Positions 25,699-34,555 of a DNA stretch of 64,000 nt are shown here, in pieces. Positions within the stretch are counted from its first letter, which is position 1, and every line of letters starts with the position of its first letter. Source of the stretch: Balneola sp. Its GTDB lineage: Bacteria; Bacteroidota; Rhodothermia; Balneolales; Balneolaceae. The DNA lies in the NCBI GenBank assembly GCA_028284195.1, contig JANQSE010000006.1, positions 496,001 to 560,000 on the forward strand, given 5' to 3'. The position numbers and the translations under genes were made by a program. The notes beneath the pieces were generated by a model, which did no database searches, was not told the origin of the DNA, and saw nothing but the letters and a program-made list of their open reading frames with translations.

Positions 25699-26522
25699 AA
25701 TATCCCATCCAAAAACGATATGGTTCTTTCAAGGAGAAGAGAAGACGGATCAAACAAAATAAGCCTCCTGTAAATCGCCGTATTGCGGTTCCCAGCTTTT
25801 TTACTCTCATGAACTTGTTCAGTGGGTTTCTGTCAATTGTTTCGGTGGCAGAAGGTGAACTAGAGCGTGGTGCGTGGCTGATTGCCATAGCCGGACTTTT
25901 TGATGTAATGGATGGCTTAATGGCTAGGCTCGCTGATGCAACCAGCGACTTTGGTATAGAACTGGATTCACTAAGTGATATGGTATCATTTGGTGTAGCT
26001 CCCGGTTTTTTGATTTATACATTCAGCTTACATGAACTTGGTATTTTAGGGTTGATTATCAGCGGAATACCACCGTTATGCGGGGCTGTGCGTTTAGCCA
26101 GATTTAATGTAAATGCCCGCCTTGCTCCTTCAAACAACTACTTTATCGGGCTTCCTATACCTGCACAAGCTATTATTTTAGGTTCTTTCTTTTTGACCTT
26201 CCGGGATGAGCAGGTATTATTTAGCAACTTTGACCAAGGAATTAATTCCGTGCTTATTCCGGTGGTAATTCTGATATCATTTTTAATGGTGAGTACAATA
26301 AAGTTCGACAAAATTCCCCGGTTCGATCGTCAATCAATACGGGAAAACAGAGGTAAACTTGGGTTACTGCTTCTTTATTTAGTGCTGATAGTTTCACTTA
26401 AAGAATATGGTTTAATGGCTGTATTTACCATTTTTATTGCCAAAGGTCTTGCATTAGGGGCTGTTCACTACTTTGGAAACTACACCCGGGAAGGAGAAGA
26501 TGTTTTCCAGGATTATAGTTGA
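25695..26522 (+). CDS. pssA: CDP-diacylglycerol-serine O-phosphatidyltransferase
   Basis: Makes phosphatidylserine from CDP-diacylglycerol and serine. The CDP-alcohol phosphatidyltransferase motif D-G-x2-A-R-x8-G-x3-D-x3-D is seen from 'DGLMARLADATSDFGIELD' to 'SLSDMVSFG' (about 75-102). Six or so membrane helices follow the basic N-terminus ('KRYGSFKEKRRRIKQNK'). It overlaps psd by ATGA, so the enzymes that make and decarboxylate phosphatidylserine are translated together. Its end overlaps the convergent wecB gene by 10 bp. Confidence 0.96.
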   Translation: MKYPIQKRYGSFKEKRRRIKQNKPPVNRRIAVPSFFTLMNLFSGFLSIVSVAEGELERGAWLIAIAGLFDVMDGLMARLADATSDFGIELDSLSDMVSFGVAPGFLIYTFSLHELGILGLIISGIPPLCGAVRLARFNVNARLAPSNNYFIGLPIPAQAIILGSFFLTFRDEQVLFSNFDQGINSVLIPVVILISFLMVSTIKFDKIPRFDRQSIRENRGKLGLLLLYLVLIVSLKEYGLMAVFTIFIAKGLALGAVHYFGNYTREGEDVFQDYS

Positions 26523-27610
26523 TTTTTTATGAGGTGTACTATCTTTTTTGAAGCATCTCCGTTACCGTAAGGATTAAACTTCTGCCTGGAAATACCTGAT
26601 GCCAACACCTTCAAGGTTTCCTTAACAATTAATTTCTTATCTGATCCAAGAAGTTTTGTAAAACCGCTTTCTATAAGCTCCTGGCGTTCTGTTTTTTCCC
26701 TCAACACAAGCAGTGTTTTCCCCAACGCAGCTGCCTCTTCCTGGATTCCTCCCGAATCAGTTAGAATTACATCGCAACGATCCAATACATGATGAAAAGA
26801 TAAATAGCTTAACGGCTGTATTACTTTAAGCCTTGGATGCTTGTAATCTTCCAGGTGCACTATTTCCTGAACAGCAGGGCTTGGATGTGCAGGAAACAAA
26901 ATGAGTAACTGCTCGTGTTGGTCCAGAATTTCGACTAAAGCACTCATTATCTGTTCAAGCGGTTCGCCATGGTTTTCTCTGCGATGAGCCGTAACAAGAA
27001 TCAGCTTTTCTTCTTCCGGAATTTCCCTGAGGATTTCAGGCACAGAGTTAGCGTATTGTTTTAATTCCTTGATCTTGTAAAGTGCATCAATTACGGTGTT
27101 ACCTGTCTCAAAAATAACCGAAGGATCAACTCCTTCATTCAAAAGATTTTGTTTTGCCTGAGATGTAGGAGCAAAATGTGCGGATGCTATTCCACTTATT
27201 TGTTTTCTGTTCACTTCCTCAGGAAATGGGTTATAAATATCAAAAGAGCGGAGGCCTGCCTCAACATGATATACCGGTATTTTTAGGTAAAATGCAGCCA
27301 GGGCGCATAAAAAAGCAGATGTGGTATCTCCCTGAACAATCACTGAATCAGGTTTTACGGTATAAAGTAGTTGTTTAATTTTTGGCAGCAAAAACTCTGT
27401 AAGCTCAAAAAGGTCAGAAGTTGTTCCCATGCTTTTAAGATCATAGTTTGGTTCAATTCTAAACAGTTGAAGCATTTCTTCTGCAAGCTGGTTGTGCTGC
27501 CCTGTATGCAAAGTTATTACATCGAAATCCGAGCTTTTCAATTCATGCATTACCGGAGTAAGTTTTATTATTTCCGGCCGGGTCCCAAAAGCTACCAGTA
27601 TTTTTTTCAC
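26513..27610 (-). CDS. wecB: UDP-N-acetylglucosamine 2-epimerase (non-hydrolysing)
   Basis: Interconverts UDP-GlcNAc and UDP-ManNAc for surface polysaccharides. Seen: 'AFGTRPEIIKLTPVMHEL' at the N-terminus, 'VQGDTTSAFLCALAAFYL' (about 93), the catalytic-region 'HVEAGLRSFD' (about 117) with 'PFPEEVNRKQ', and the C-terminal 'LTDSGGIQEEAAALGK' (about 282). The length of 365 residues is normal. It is the last gene of the nine-gene surface locus and overlaps the preceding glycosyltransferase by four bases. The UDP-ManNAc dehydrogenase WecC is not in the locus. Confidence 0.95.
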   Translation of the reverse strand: MKKILVAFGTRPEIIKLTPVMHELKSSDFDVITLHTGQHNQLAEEMLQLFRIEPNYDLKSMGTTSDLFELTEFLLPKIKQLLYTVKPDSVIVQGDTTSAFLCALAAFYLKIPVYHVEAGLRSFDIYNPFPEEVNRKQISGIASAHFAPTSQAKQNLLNEGVDPSVIFETGNTVIDALYKIKELKQYANSVPEILREIPEEEKLILVTAHRRENHGEPLEQIMSALVEILDQHEQLLILFPAHPSPAVQEIVHLEDYKHPRLKVIQPLSYLSFHHVLDRCDVILTDSGGIQEEAAALGKTLLVLREKTERQELIESGFTKLLGSDKKLIVKETLKVLASGISRQKFNPYGNGDASKKIVHLIKNQL

Positions 27611-28638
27611 CCAAGCACCTTTTTGTATTGGGCTAAGGTTTGTTCAGCTACCTGCTGCCAGGTAAAGTTTGCTGCGATATGATCTGCGAGATCTTTATGC
27701 TGTTTCTTTTGTAAAGAAATTTCTATTCCTGTTTTAATTGATTGAATAGAGTAGGGGGATATAAATTCCGCATAGCCGACAAAATAATCCCGGGTTCCTC
27801 CAACTTCTGTTATTGCAATATTGGCACCCGCAAGTGCTGCTTCCAAAGCGGCTATTCCCGGGGTTTCGAATTGAGATGGAAGTACAAAAACATGGCACGC
27901 TGCATACGCAGAAGCCAGTAACTCAGACGTATGCTCTACAGAATCCATCAAATGAACATTGGAATTTTGTGCGGCCAGTTTTAAACAAGCCCTGCTGTAT
28001 TCTGAGTTGTCAAAGTCGCCAATAATTACAACATCGCGTTCTATACTTTTAACAGCTTTCAGCAAATTAAGTACATTCTTTCGAGGCGCAGAGACCTGGC
28101 CTGCGAACAGTATAAAATCGTTTAAACCGGTTTCTTTAATAAAGTAATCAGGAGAACTTTCTGCAAATCTGAGTTCTACTCCATTAGGTACTATTGCGAT
28201 ATCAGAGCCGGAAATTCCAAATGCGTGCGAGATCAAATAAGCTTCATCGGTTGTATTGGGCAGTAGCAGATCCGCTTTTCTACATGCTTCTTTTTTAATT
28301 CCGAATTCAGAGCGTATTCCGGAACTCACAGCCGAGAGTCTCTCTTCAATACTAAGCAGGCGGCGGATATTTTTAGCACTTCTGTTTGAATAAATGACTG
28401 GAGAAAGTACAATTTTTCGATTTTGTTCTTTAAGCCTGGATATTACCCCAAGTGTTTCTGTACTTGCTGAAAACACATGGAATATATCGGCATCAACATT
28501 AGAAATATCATCCCAGGGGGATATGAAATGGATATCAACTTCAAGGTTCTTTAAATGATGAGCCGTCATCAATGCCTGAGTTCGCACGCCTCCATTTATA
28601 ATGGCTATACTCTGCGGAGCTATAAAACCGATCTTCAT
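27607..28638 (-). CDS. Family 4 glycosyltransferase (GT-B)
   Basis: Cytoplasmic sugar transferase for polysaccharide assembly. The N-terminal donor/acceptor fold begins 'MKIGFIAPQSIAIINGGVRTQ' and the C-terminal GT4 block shows the retaining EX7E motif 'FETPGIAALEAALAG' (about 263-277), preceded by 'HVFVLPSQ'. The length of 343 residues. Donor and acceptor cannot be read. Overlaps wecB and the polysaccharide deacetylase by four bases each, so it is translated with them. Confidence 0.9.
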   Translation of the reverse strand: MKIGFIAPQSIAIINGGVRTQALMTAHHLKNLEVDIHFISPWDDISNVDADIFHVFSASTETLGVISRLKEQNRKIVLSPVIYSNRSAKNIRRLLSIEERLSAVSSGIRSEFGIKKEACRKADLLLPNTTDEAYLISHAFGISGSDIAIVPNGVELRFAESSPDYFIKETGLNDFILFAGQVSAPRKNVLNLLKAVKSIERDVVIIGDFDNSEYSRACLKLAAQNSNVHLMDSVEHTSELLASAYAACHVFVLPSQFETPGIAALEAALAGANIAITEVGGTRDYFVGYAEFISPYSIQSIKTGIEISLQKKQHKDLADHIAANFTWQQVAEQTLAQYKKVLG

Positions 28639-30155
28639 AGGTTACTTCGATTCCTCCAATCCATAAAACTTGTTTTCAGTAAGTTCCATTTTTTGCTATA
28701 AAGCTCTTTCATCTCATTTATTGAAGGTAGAGAAGGAGTTTGGTATTTAAAAACGTGGGGTATCGATTTGGGTAGCATCCTGGTAGTTGCCGGAACCAGA
28801 TTAAATGTGCCGGGCCTGGACGAGACATGCAGAAATAGGTCTTTATTAGTTGATTGAAGCATTACGGAGTTATCTTCAAGAAATGCCGTGAACTGAGATT
28901 CATGTCGTTTTTCCCAAAACCGGGCGTATTCGATAAAGGTTAAATTGGTGAGTTTATCGTTATTTACTTTACCAAGAATGGATCCAAAAACCTCTAAGCC
29001 GGGCTGCAAAGGATGGTGGTAGAAAATTATGGGTTTAAACAGGTTTTTCTTGTTTTGATACACTTGCTGAAAATAAGTACCCATTTGATCTGAAGAATAT
29101 CTTTTACGGCTCAGGCTTCCTGTACATACAGGGTGTATTGGAATTTGCAGATGTTTTGTAGTAAAAAAGGGAAGAGCGTCATAGGCTTTAGTAAACTCAG
29201 AGCTGTAATTGAAATTAAACTCTTTCAACACTTCGCCTAGTGCTTCACTCCAAATTCCATATGGTGCACAATACCCTTCAGGAGTAATATTATGTTCTCT
29301 AAGCTTGCCCAAACCATCATTGATATTTTTTTTGATCTTAGCATGTTGAGCACCGGCACCATGTTCATATCCATGCAAAGCAATTTCCTGACCTTTGAAA
29401 TTCTTAAAGTAGCCGAGCCATTCTTCATGTGCTTTAACGTGCAAAAACCATGATGCTTTGATGGAATGTTTTTTTAATAGGCCATAAATCTCAGAAAGAG
29501 ATTCCTTTGTTCCGTAATCCGTATCAATACGGAAACAGAATACAGAATTTTTTTCCGGTGATATCCATTTTTTAATGAACGGTAGTTTTTTCTTATGAAG
29601 TAACCGTTGTATAGTAAGTTCAATCAAATCTGTAATAGTTCCCCGGTCTGTTTCGGATACAATTTCATCGGGGTGGGGTTTTGATATGCTCAAAAATCGT
29701 TTTCTAACATATCTGTTGTTTTCAAAAATACGATTCAGATCCAGGCCAATAAATCCTGTTGATGAATCATCTTCAAAATCGACAAGTCCTGAAAGTAACC
29801 TGGAGTTTTTGGAAGATGCCCACTCGGAATAAAGATCAATATGAGAAATGCGATCGAATTCGGTACCGGATCCGGTATTAAAAATGGATGTACTGCGAGT
29901 TAAAGAAACTACTTTTGTATAAATTTTGGGGCTGGTACAAATTTCCAGCACACTGTTACCTTCAGCTCGGAAATTGAGAACAGCATGTATTTGCTCGGAA
30001 TTTAATTCTGTACTCTTTTCAATGATAAGAAGTACATAACGGTCAGAAAGAGACTGATCGAAACCGGCAGTCTCATACCAAACTCCAATACTATCCAGAA
30101 TACTTACCAAAGCCTCTGTTGGGTTGATTAGTCCTATACAAAGACGACGCTTCAT
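28635..30155 (-). CDS. Polysaccharide deacetylase-like (NodB-homology) protein with extra N- and C-terminal regions
   Basis: The NodB domain occupies about residues 200-370. Motif 1 reads 'CFRIDTDYG' (about 207, D-T-D), the metal-binding His pair is in 'ALHGYEHGAGAQHAK' (about 258), and motif 3 is 'YCAPYGIWSE' (about 295). This is close to a complete carbohydrate esterase family 4 active site. About 200 N-terminal residues look like a Rossmann-type domain ('GLINPTEALVSILDSIGVWY') often seen in such sugar-processing proteins; about 130 C-terminal residues are unassigned. No signal peptide, so it may act in the cytoplasm on a lipid-linked sugar. Confidence 0.82.
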   Translation of the reverse strand: MKRRLCIGLINPTEALVSILDSIGVWYETAGFDQSLSDRYVLLIIEKSTELNSEQIHAVLNFRAEGNSVLEICTSPKIYTKVVSLTRSTSIFNTGSGTEFDRISHIDLYSEWASSKNSRLLSGLVDFEDDSSTGFIGLDLNRIFENNRYVRKRFLSISKPHPDEIVSETDRGTITDLIELTIQRLLHKKKLPFIKKWISPEKNSVFCFRIDTDYGTKESLSEIYGLLKKHSIKASWFLHVKAHEEWLGYFKNFKGQEIALHGYEHGAGAQHAKIKKNINDGLGKLREHNITPEGYCAPYGIWSEALGEVLKEFNFNYSSEFTKAYDALPFFTTKHLQIPIHPVCTGSLSRKRYSSDQMGTYFQQVYQNKKNLFKPIIFYHHPLQPGLEVFGSILGKVNNDKLTNLTFIEYARFWEKRHESQFTAFLEDNSVMLQSTNKDLFLHVSSRPGTFNLVPATTRMLPKSIPHVFKYQTPSLPSINEMKELYSKKWNLLKTSFMDWRNRSNL

Positions 30156-31555
30156 TTCAACAGCTTTTCTTTTGCCCAGTTTAATTCACCTATTTTCAGG
30201 ACTTTGGTGTACCAGCTTGCAACGGGAATTACAAACAGTATGATTACTGAGGCAATTAAATAATGAACTTCCAGCATCTGCAATGAAATATATAACAGGC
30301 CGCCCAGACAGATCATGATACTTAGTGATCGCATAATTTTTACCCGGATGACTTTCCGGAACCAAAAAAAAGAAAAACAGGTAATTGTAAGTTCAGCCAA
30401 TACAACTGCCATTGCAATTGATGTTGGTGTGCCAAATGCCGCAAATGTTGTTATTATAATCACAGCAATACTTCCTCCAAAGCTTGTGGCTAAAAAATAC
30501 TCGTAATCTTTTCCGGTTGCTATTAACCCAAAAGAGAAAAGGCTGTTTAAAAAAGTGAGGAATATAAAAGGCGAAAGAAACTTAAGAACACCAGCACTCT
30601 CCAAATATTCAGATCCGAACAAGAAATAGATAATCTGCTCGGCATTTATAGCTACAAGCATTACAATAGCTACACCGCCTACGATAATAAGATTAAGTAC
30701 CATACGTACTCTTGTTTTAGCCAGTTTTTTATCAGAAGACCAAATTGATGCAAGGTTAGGGAGTAAAAGGTTAACAAAAATCCGATCAATCATCATTGCT
30801 ACCAGCACCACCCTGAATGCTGCACCGTATATACCAGCATCACTTAGAGTGAGTAAAGCTCCGATAAGAATAGGAGGAAGTAACTGAACAATTTGCGCAA
30901 ATATACTTCCTAAACCTAAAATAGAGCTACTTTTTAACAGCTTTGGGTAAATTTTAGAGCCTCGTGGACGGAGTGTAAATGGTTTGTCGATAATTGAAAA
31001 AGTAGCAAGTACAGCAACAGCAGAAGTAACCGAAATAGTGTATAAGATGGGGACCATAGTTACATCGCTACTACTGTTTACAAAAATAAAAACTAACCCC
31101 AAATATAAAGCCCCGTTTACAAGCCTCGATAAAGCTACCTTTCCAAACTCCTGGTTTCCGTTGTAGTACCATTCCATAAGCAGGGAGTAAGGAACAAGAG
31201 AATACAAATAACCAAGTACTACTTGTCTTTGTATTTCTCCCATTGGAATATTCGAAATAATGATGGTAGCAGCTATAAGAACAAAGGCTCCTAGTGCTAT
31301 TTTTGCATTAAATATTTCTTTAGCACGAAATTCCCTCTTCTGCGGCTCTTTAGCTATTTCACGAACTCCTATGTTAAGTAAGCCCAGATCTGCTCCATGA
31401 GCAGCATATCCCAAAATAGAAACGGCTACTGTTATTAAACCATAAAACTCGGCTCCCAATTGTCTGGCTAAATAGATAGAAGTAAGAAAAGCGAGGCTGC
31501 GCCCGCCAAAATCTCCGATAGCAATCCAAAAGGCTTTTTCCTTCATCCTACTCAT
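30152..31555 (-). CDS. Wzx-type polysaccharide flippase (MATE/oligosaccharidyl-lipid family)
   Basis: Integral membrane protein with 12-14 hydrophobic segments over 467 residues. 'IGDFGGRSLAFLTSIYLARQ' and 'YGLITVAVSILGYAAHGADL' at the N-terminus are typical of Wzx/RfbX-like flippases that move undecaprenyl-linked repeat units across the inner membrane. Start chosen at ATG 31555 (MSRMKEKAFW), which overlaps the stop of the previous gene by 8 bp; the frame is open for five more codons. Its place between glycosyltransferases and a deacetylase supports the role. No Wzy polymerase is recognised in the locus. Confidence 0.88.
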   Translation of the reverse strand: MSRMKEKAFWIAIGDFGGRSLAFLTSIYLARQLGAEFYGLITVAVSILGYAAHGADLGLLNIGVREIAKEPQKREFRAKEIFNAKIALGAFVLIAATIIISNIPMGEIQRQVVLGYLYSLVPYSLLMEWYYNGNQEFGKVALSRLVNGALYLGLVFIFVNSSSDVTMVPILYTISVTSAVAVLATFSIIDKPFTLRPRGSKIYPKLLKSSSILGLGSIFAQIVQLLPPILIGALLTLSDAGIYGAAFRVVLVAMMIDRIFVNLLLPNLASIWSSDKKLAKTRVRMVLNLIIVGGVAIVMLVAINAEQIIYFLFGSEYLESAGVLKFLSPFIFLTFLNSLFSFGLIATGKDYEYFLATSFGGSIAVIIITTFAAFGTPTSIAMAVVLAELTITCFSFFWFRKVIRVKIMRSLSIMICLGGLLYISLQMLEVHYLIASVIILFVIPVASWYTKVLKIGELNWAKEKLLK

Positions 31556-32564
31556 TATGGAATGTAGCAATTAGGTGGATTAGCAAGTTTGTTTTCTCTG
31601 CTTTAGATGAAAACAGGTGGACGTTAGGACGGTTATTCAATTCTGAGATGCATCCCAGGTTTGGAGCAAGTACGGGTTTATTGTAACTAAGTGCCATTTC
31701 TACTGAACCCGAAGTTAAAATATGATCGAAATTAAATACGCATAGATCAGAAGCTCCAAATATGTAAGGTAACCAGTCATCTTCTATAAATTTTGGCAAA
31801 ATGTGAATCATTGGATTATGTTGAGCCCTTGCCATTAGTTTGCTACCGATAGGCTGTTCACTTTTTTTTATTGGCCCGGCAATAAGCACCTGCGTATGTA
31901 GTTTTTGTTCTTCTACAATATCTATGGTTTTTTCTATTTGTTTGTATTTCGAAATGTTACCGAAAAACAAAATGGTTGGGGTATTCGGGATCAACTGTAT
32001 GCCAAAACGGGTGTTTAAAAAAGAGACACTATCTGCTTTTGATACTTCTGTAGATGGAAACGAGGGATGGCCCAAAACCACTATTTTGCTCGTGGCAATA
32101 TTAAAACGATCGCTTACAGCTGCCACACTATTTAGGCAATGTATGTGAACTACATCAGCTTTTGCCGCCAGCCAGCAATGTATGTTTAAATGCATTTTTA
32201 AGTACCGTCTGTTGTGCGGCTCCAGATTATGAATAGTCCATACTATTTTGCCTCTCAAAAGCTTAAAGAGCCATACGCACAGCAGTTTCCAGGGCATGCC
32301 TGCCAGAGCCTTTGCATCTTGGAATTCAAACCAGTGATAGTGCAGGATTACATTTTTGTTGAATAATTTTTTGAAGACGAACACAATATGGCTGAATACC
32401 GATACATCTTGTATGTGATAGGGTTCAGACTCAATCAGATTCGAATACAGCAAATAGAGATAGTCTGATGCTTTGTGCTCATACCGGATTTTAGGAACAA
32501 CAAATACCGTTCCTTCCTGTACCCCAATAGATGAGTAAATATCGCCGGGCGATTTAAATACCAT
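31548..32564 (-). CDS. Glycosyltransferase, GT4-like
   Basis: 338 residues with a GT-B layout: N-terminal acceptor domain with 'HYHWFEFQDAKALAG' (about 77) and 'IVWTIHNLEPHNRRY' (about 108), and C-terminal donor domain with 'ILFFGNISKYKQIEK' (about 199) and 'DLCVFNFDHILTSGSVEMAL' (about 272, the EX7E-like region). 'TIHNLEPH' is characteristic of enzymes that act on lipid-linked oligosaccharides. Starts 13 bp downstream of the second PorV/PorQ-like gene, which ties the sugar genes to the secretion genes. ATG preferred over the TTG one codon earlier. Confidence 0.82.
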   Translation of the reverse strand: MVFKSPGDIYSSIGVQEGTVFVVPKIRYEHKASDYLYLLYSNLIESEPYHIQDVSVFSHIVFVFKKLFNKNVILHYHWFEFQDAKALAGMPWKLLCVWLFKLLRGKIVWTIHNLEPHNRRYLKMHLNIHCWLAAKADVVHIHCLNSVAAVSDRFNIATSKIVVLGHPSFPSTEVSKADSVSFLNTRFGIQLIPNTPTILFFGNISKYKQIEKTIDIVEEQKLHTQVLIAGPIKKSEQPIGSKLMARAQHNPMIHILPKFIEDDWLPYIFGASDLCVFNFDHILTSGSVEMALSYNKPVLAPNLGCISELNNRPNVHLFSSKAEKTNLLIHLIATFHNE

Positions 32565-32576
32565 CAATTAAACGTT

Positions 32577-33521
32577 CTAAAATTTATATTGTAACCCAAT
32601 TGAGTGTAATGTAGCAAATCCTGTTTCGAAAGGTACTAAGGCATAGTTAATTACAATTTGATCAGTGTTGAACCCGGCTCCGAAGGAAATCGGCCTTGCT
32701 GTGTTTCCTGTTTTGTAACCTCCGGAAATTTCTACTGTTTCAACAATATTAAACCGAAGCCCAAAATTAAAGTGTGATTCCGGGCTAATATCACCTTGCT
32801 GATTCGTATTTATGGAATTGAGCGGATTCACAAAATCGGAAGAAACACTCACTAAAACAGGCAGATCAGAGTTTTTTTGAGGCAGAAATTCAAACAAATC
32901 AATTGCCACGCCGGCCCTGAATATTTCGGGCAGGCGGGTAGAAACATTATTGAGCTCGTTTACGCTACCAATATTAAGAATAGAAGCTCCTGCTCTAAAT
33001 CTGGAATCAACAAAACTACCGGCGATTCCCGCATTGAAAGCATAACCAGATGCCTGATATTGAAAATTTTCTTCATTAAGGAATTGCCCGGCTATTCCCA
33101 CCGAAAAAATGTTGAAATCATAAGCCAGAGCCCCGCTTAGTGATAAATAGCTGACCGAAAAATCGCCATTTGAATTTCCGGGATTATTTCTTTGCTCAAT
33201 ACCATCGACTGATGAACTGAAAACCCCGAAAGAAATAGCTCGTTTCCCTTTAACAAAGTTAGCTCCCCCAAAAATATAATTGCTTTCGTTAATTCTGGAA
33301 GAGTACCCAAGATCCAGTGTAGAAGTGGCATTTAAAGAAAGTAGCGCCGGATTTATATAGATAGAGCTTGCTCCATAGGGTATTGAGGCACTCGCTTCAC
33401 TTATTGCCAGAGAGGCCGGGTTTGGAGCCTGGGTAAGCATAGAAAATCCCGGACGGGTTTGTTGAGCCGTTGATTCTGTGCTAAACAATAAGAAAGCTGT
33501 TACTGTAAATAATAATCTCAT
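32577..33521 (-). CDS. PorV/PorQ-like outer-membrane protein
   Basis: Signal peptide at 1-19 ('FTVTAFLLFSTESTAQ'), then the N-terminal family block 'ASLAISEASASIPYGASSIYINPALLS' (about 38-64) and regular beta strands to a terminal Phe ('LHSIGLQYKF'). This is the FadL-like barrel family (UPF0164/PorV/PorQ) whose members shuttle or modify cargo of the type IX secretion system. It overlaps the preceding PorV-like gene by four bases. The exact orthology (PorQ, PorV or a lineage-specific paralogue) cannot be settled by eye. Confidence 0.75.
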   Translation of the reverse strand: MRLLFTVTAFLLFSTESTAQQTRPGFSMLTQAPNPASLAISEASASIPYGASSIYINPALLSLNATSTLDLGYSSRINESNYIFGGANFVKGKRAISFGVFSSSVDGIEQRNNPGNSNGDFSVSYLSLSGALAYDFNIFSVGIAGQFLNEENFQYQASGYAFNAGIAGSFVDSRFRAGASILNIGSVNELNNVSTRLPEIFRAGVAIDLFEFLPQKNSDLPVLVSVSSDFVNPLNSINTNQQGDISPESHFNFGLRFNIVETVEISGGYKTGNTARPISFGAGFNTDQIVINYALVPFETGFATLHSIGLQYKF

Positions 33522-34555
33522 AATTTCAAGCTGAGAGAAAATACATGCATATTTGATATTCTGTTGGGTTCCAACACAAAGGCATAATCAACAGAAGGAG
33601 AAAATTTGTTGAAGGGAAGATAGAGTGAAAATCCCCCACTTGCTCCCCAGCTATCCGAATTGCTTAAATCGGGAAGATTGTATCCGCCACGTAATGAAAT
33701 ACGCTCATGAGCATTCCATGCTGCGCCTAATCGAAACTGCTGGGCATTGGTTTTTAATTCTAGGATTGATGTAAGAAGAGCAGGTCTTCCATTTGCTATA
33801 AAAATCTCTTCTTCGTTTGCTTCCGATGAGAGAGCCTGGATCTCGTAATCTGCTGAAATAGTATATTTTTCTTTTTGGTATGCAAGCCCCCATTTAAAAC
33901 GGGTAGGAAACTTGTTAATCACATTTCTTGATTCTGATTGGTTATAAAGTTGTGCAGAATTCCACCGATATTCAGCGAACATATCCTGTATTGTAAACCC
34001 AAAATTCAGGTAAGGTTTAATTTTGTATAAAATTCCCAGGTCAATGCCAACGCTTGTTTCTGCATCTATATCATTATGATAATCAGCATAATTAATTTTA
34101 AACCCGATGCCTGCATGTACCTTTTTGCTCATACGTATTCCAAAAGCAGTAAGAACCTGATATTCTGAGGTGCCAAATTCTCCGTCTGGATATCCGCTGA
34201 GCGTTCTTCCATCAATATTGTTAATGCCTGTTCGTATAAGTGCAATGGTTAACCCGGCGGCAGGGGGAAGCTGAAAAACACCGCTTACTGTTTGATGGAT
34301 ACGATCGAACGCAAGCGATGAAACAGAAATATCGAGCTGTTTGTGATCAAGAAAAAGAGCTGCATGAGCAGGGTTGTAATACGCAAAAGCACCTTGTGAA
34401 GTAGTAGCGGTCATGGCGTTACCCATACCTAATGCTTTAGACCCAAACCCAATACGCTGCGATGCGCCTGCAAACCCGCCCGGTTGTGCAATCAGAGCAG
34501 ATGCAAACAAGAATGGAATGGCTACAGTAATGATTAATATCTTTTTCATTTTCAT
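33518..34555 (-). CDS. PorV/PorQ-family outer-membrane protein
   Basis: 345 residues with a signal peptide (1-22, 'IITVAIPFLFASALIAQ') and the PorV-type start 'QRIGFGSKALGMGNAMTATT' followed by 'AFAYYNPAHAALF' (about 30-65). The rest is beta-barrel. The family brings C-terminal-domain proteins to the cell surface in type IX secretion. It is coupled by four-base overlaps both to the upstream cargo-like protein with a sorting-type C-terminus and to the second barrel gene downstream. Confidence 0.8.
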   Translation of the reverse strand: MKMKKILIITVAIPFLFASALIAQPGGFAGASQRIGFGSKALGMGNAMTATTSQGAFAYYNPAHAALFLDHKQLDISVSSLAFDRIHQTVSGVFQLPPAAGLTIALIRTGINNIDGRTLSGYPDGEFGTSEYQVLTAFGIRMSKKVHAGIGFKINYADYHNDIDAETSVGIDLGILYKIKPYLNFGFTIQDMFAEYRWNSAQLYNQSESRNVINKFPTRFKWGLAYQKEKYTISADYEIQALSSEANEEEIFIANGRPALLTSILELKTNAQQFRLGAAWNAHERISLRGGYNLPDLSNSDSWGASGGFSLYLPFNKFSPSVDYAFVLEPNRISNMHVFSLSLKL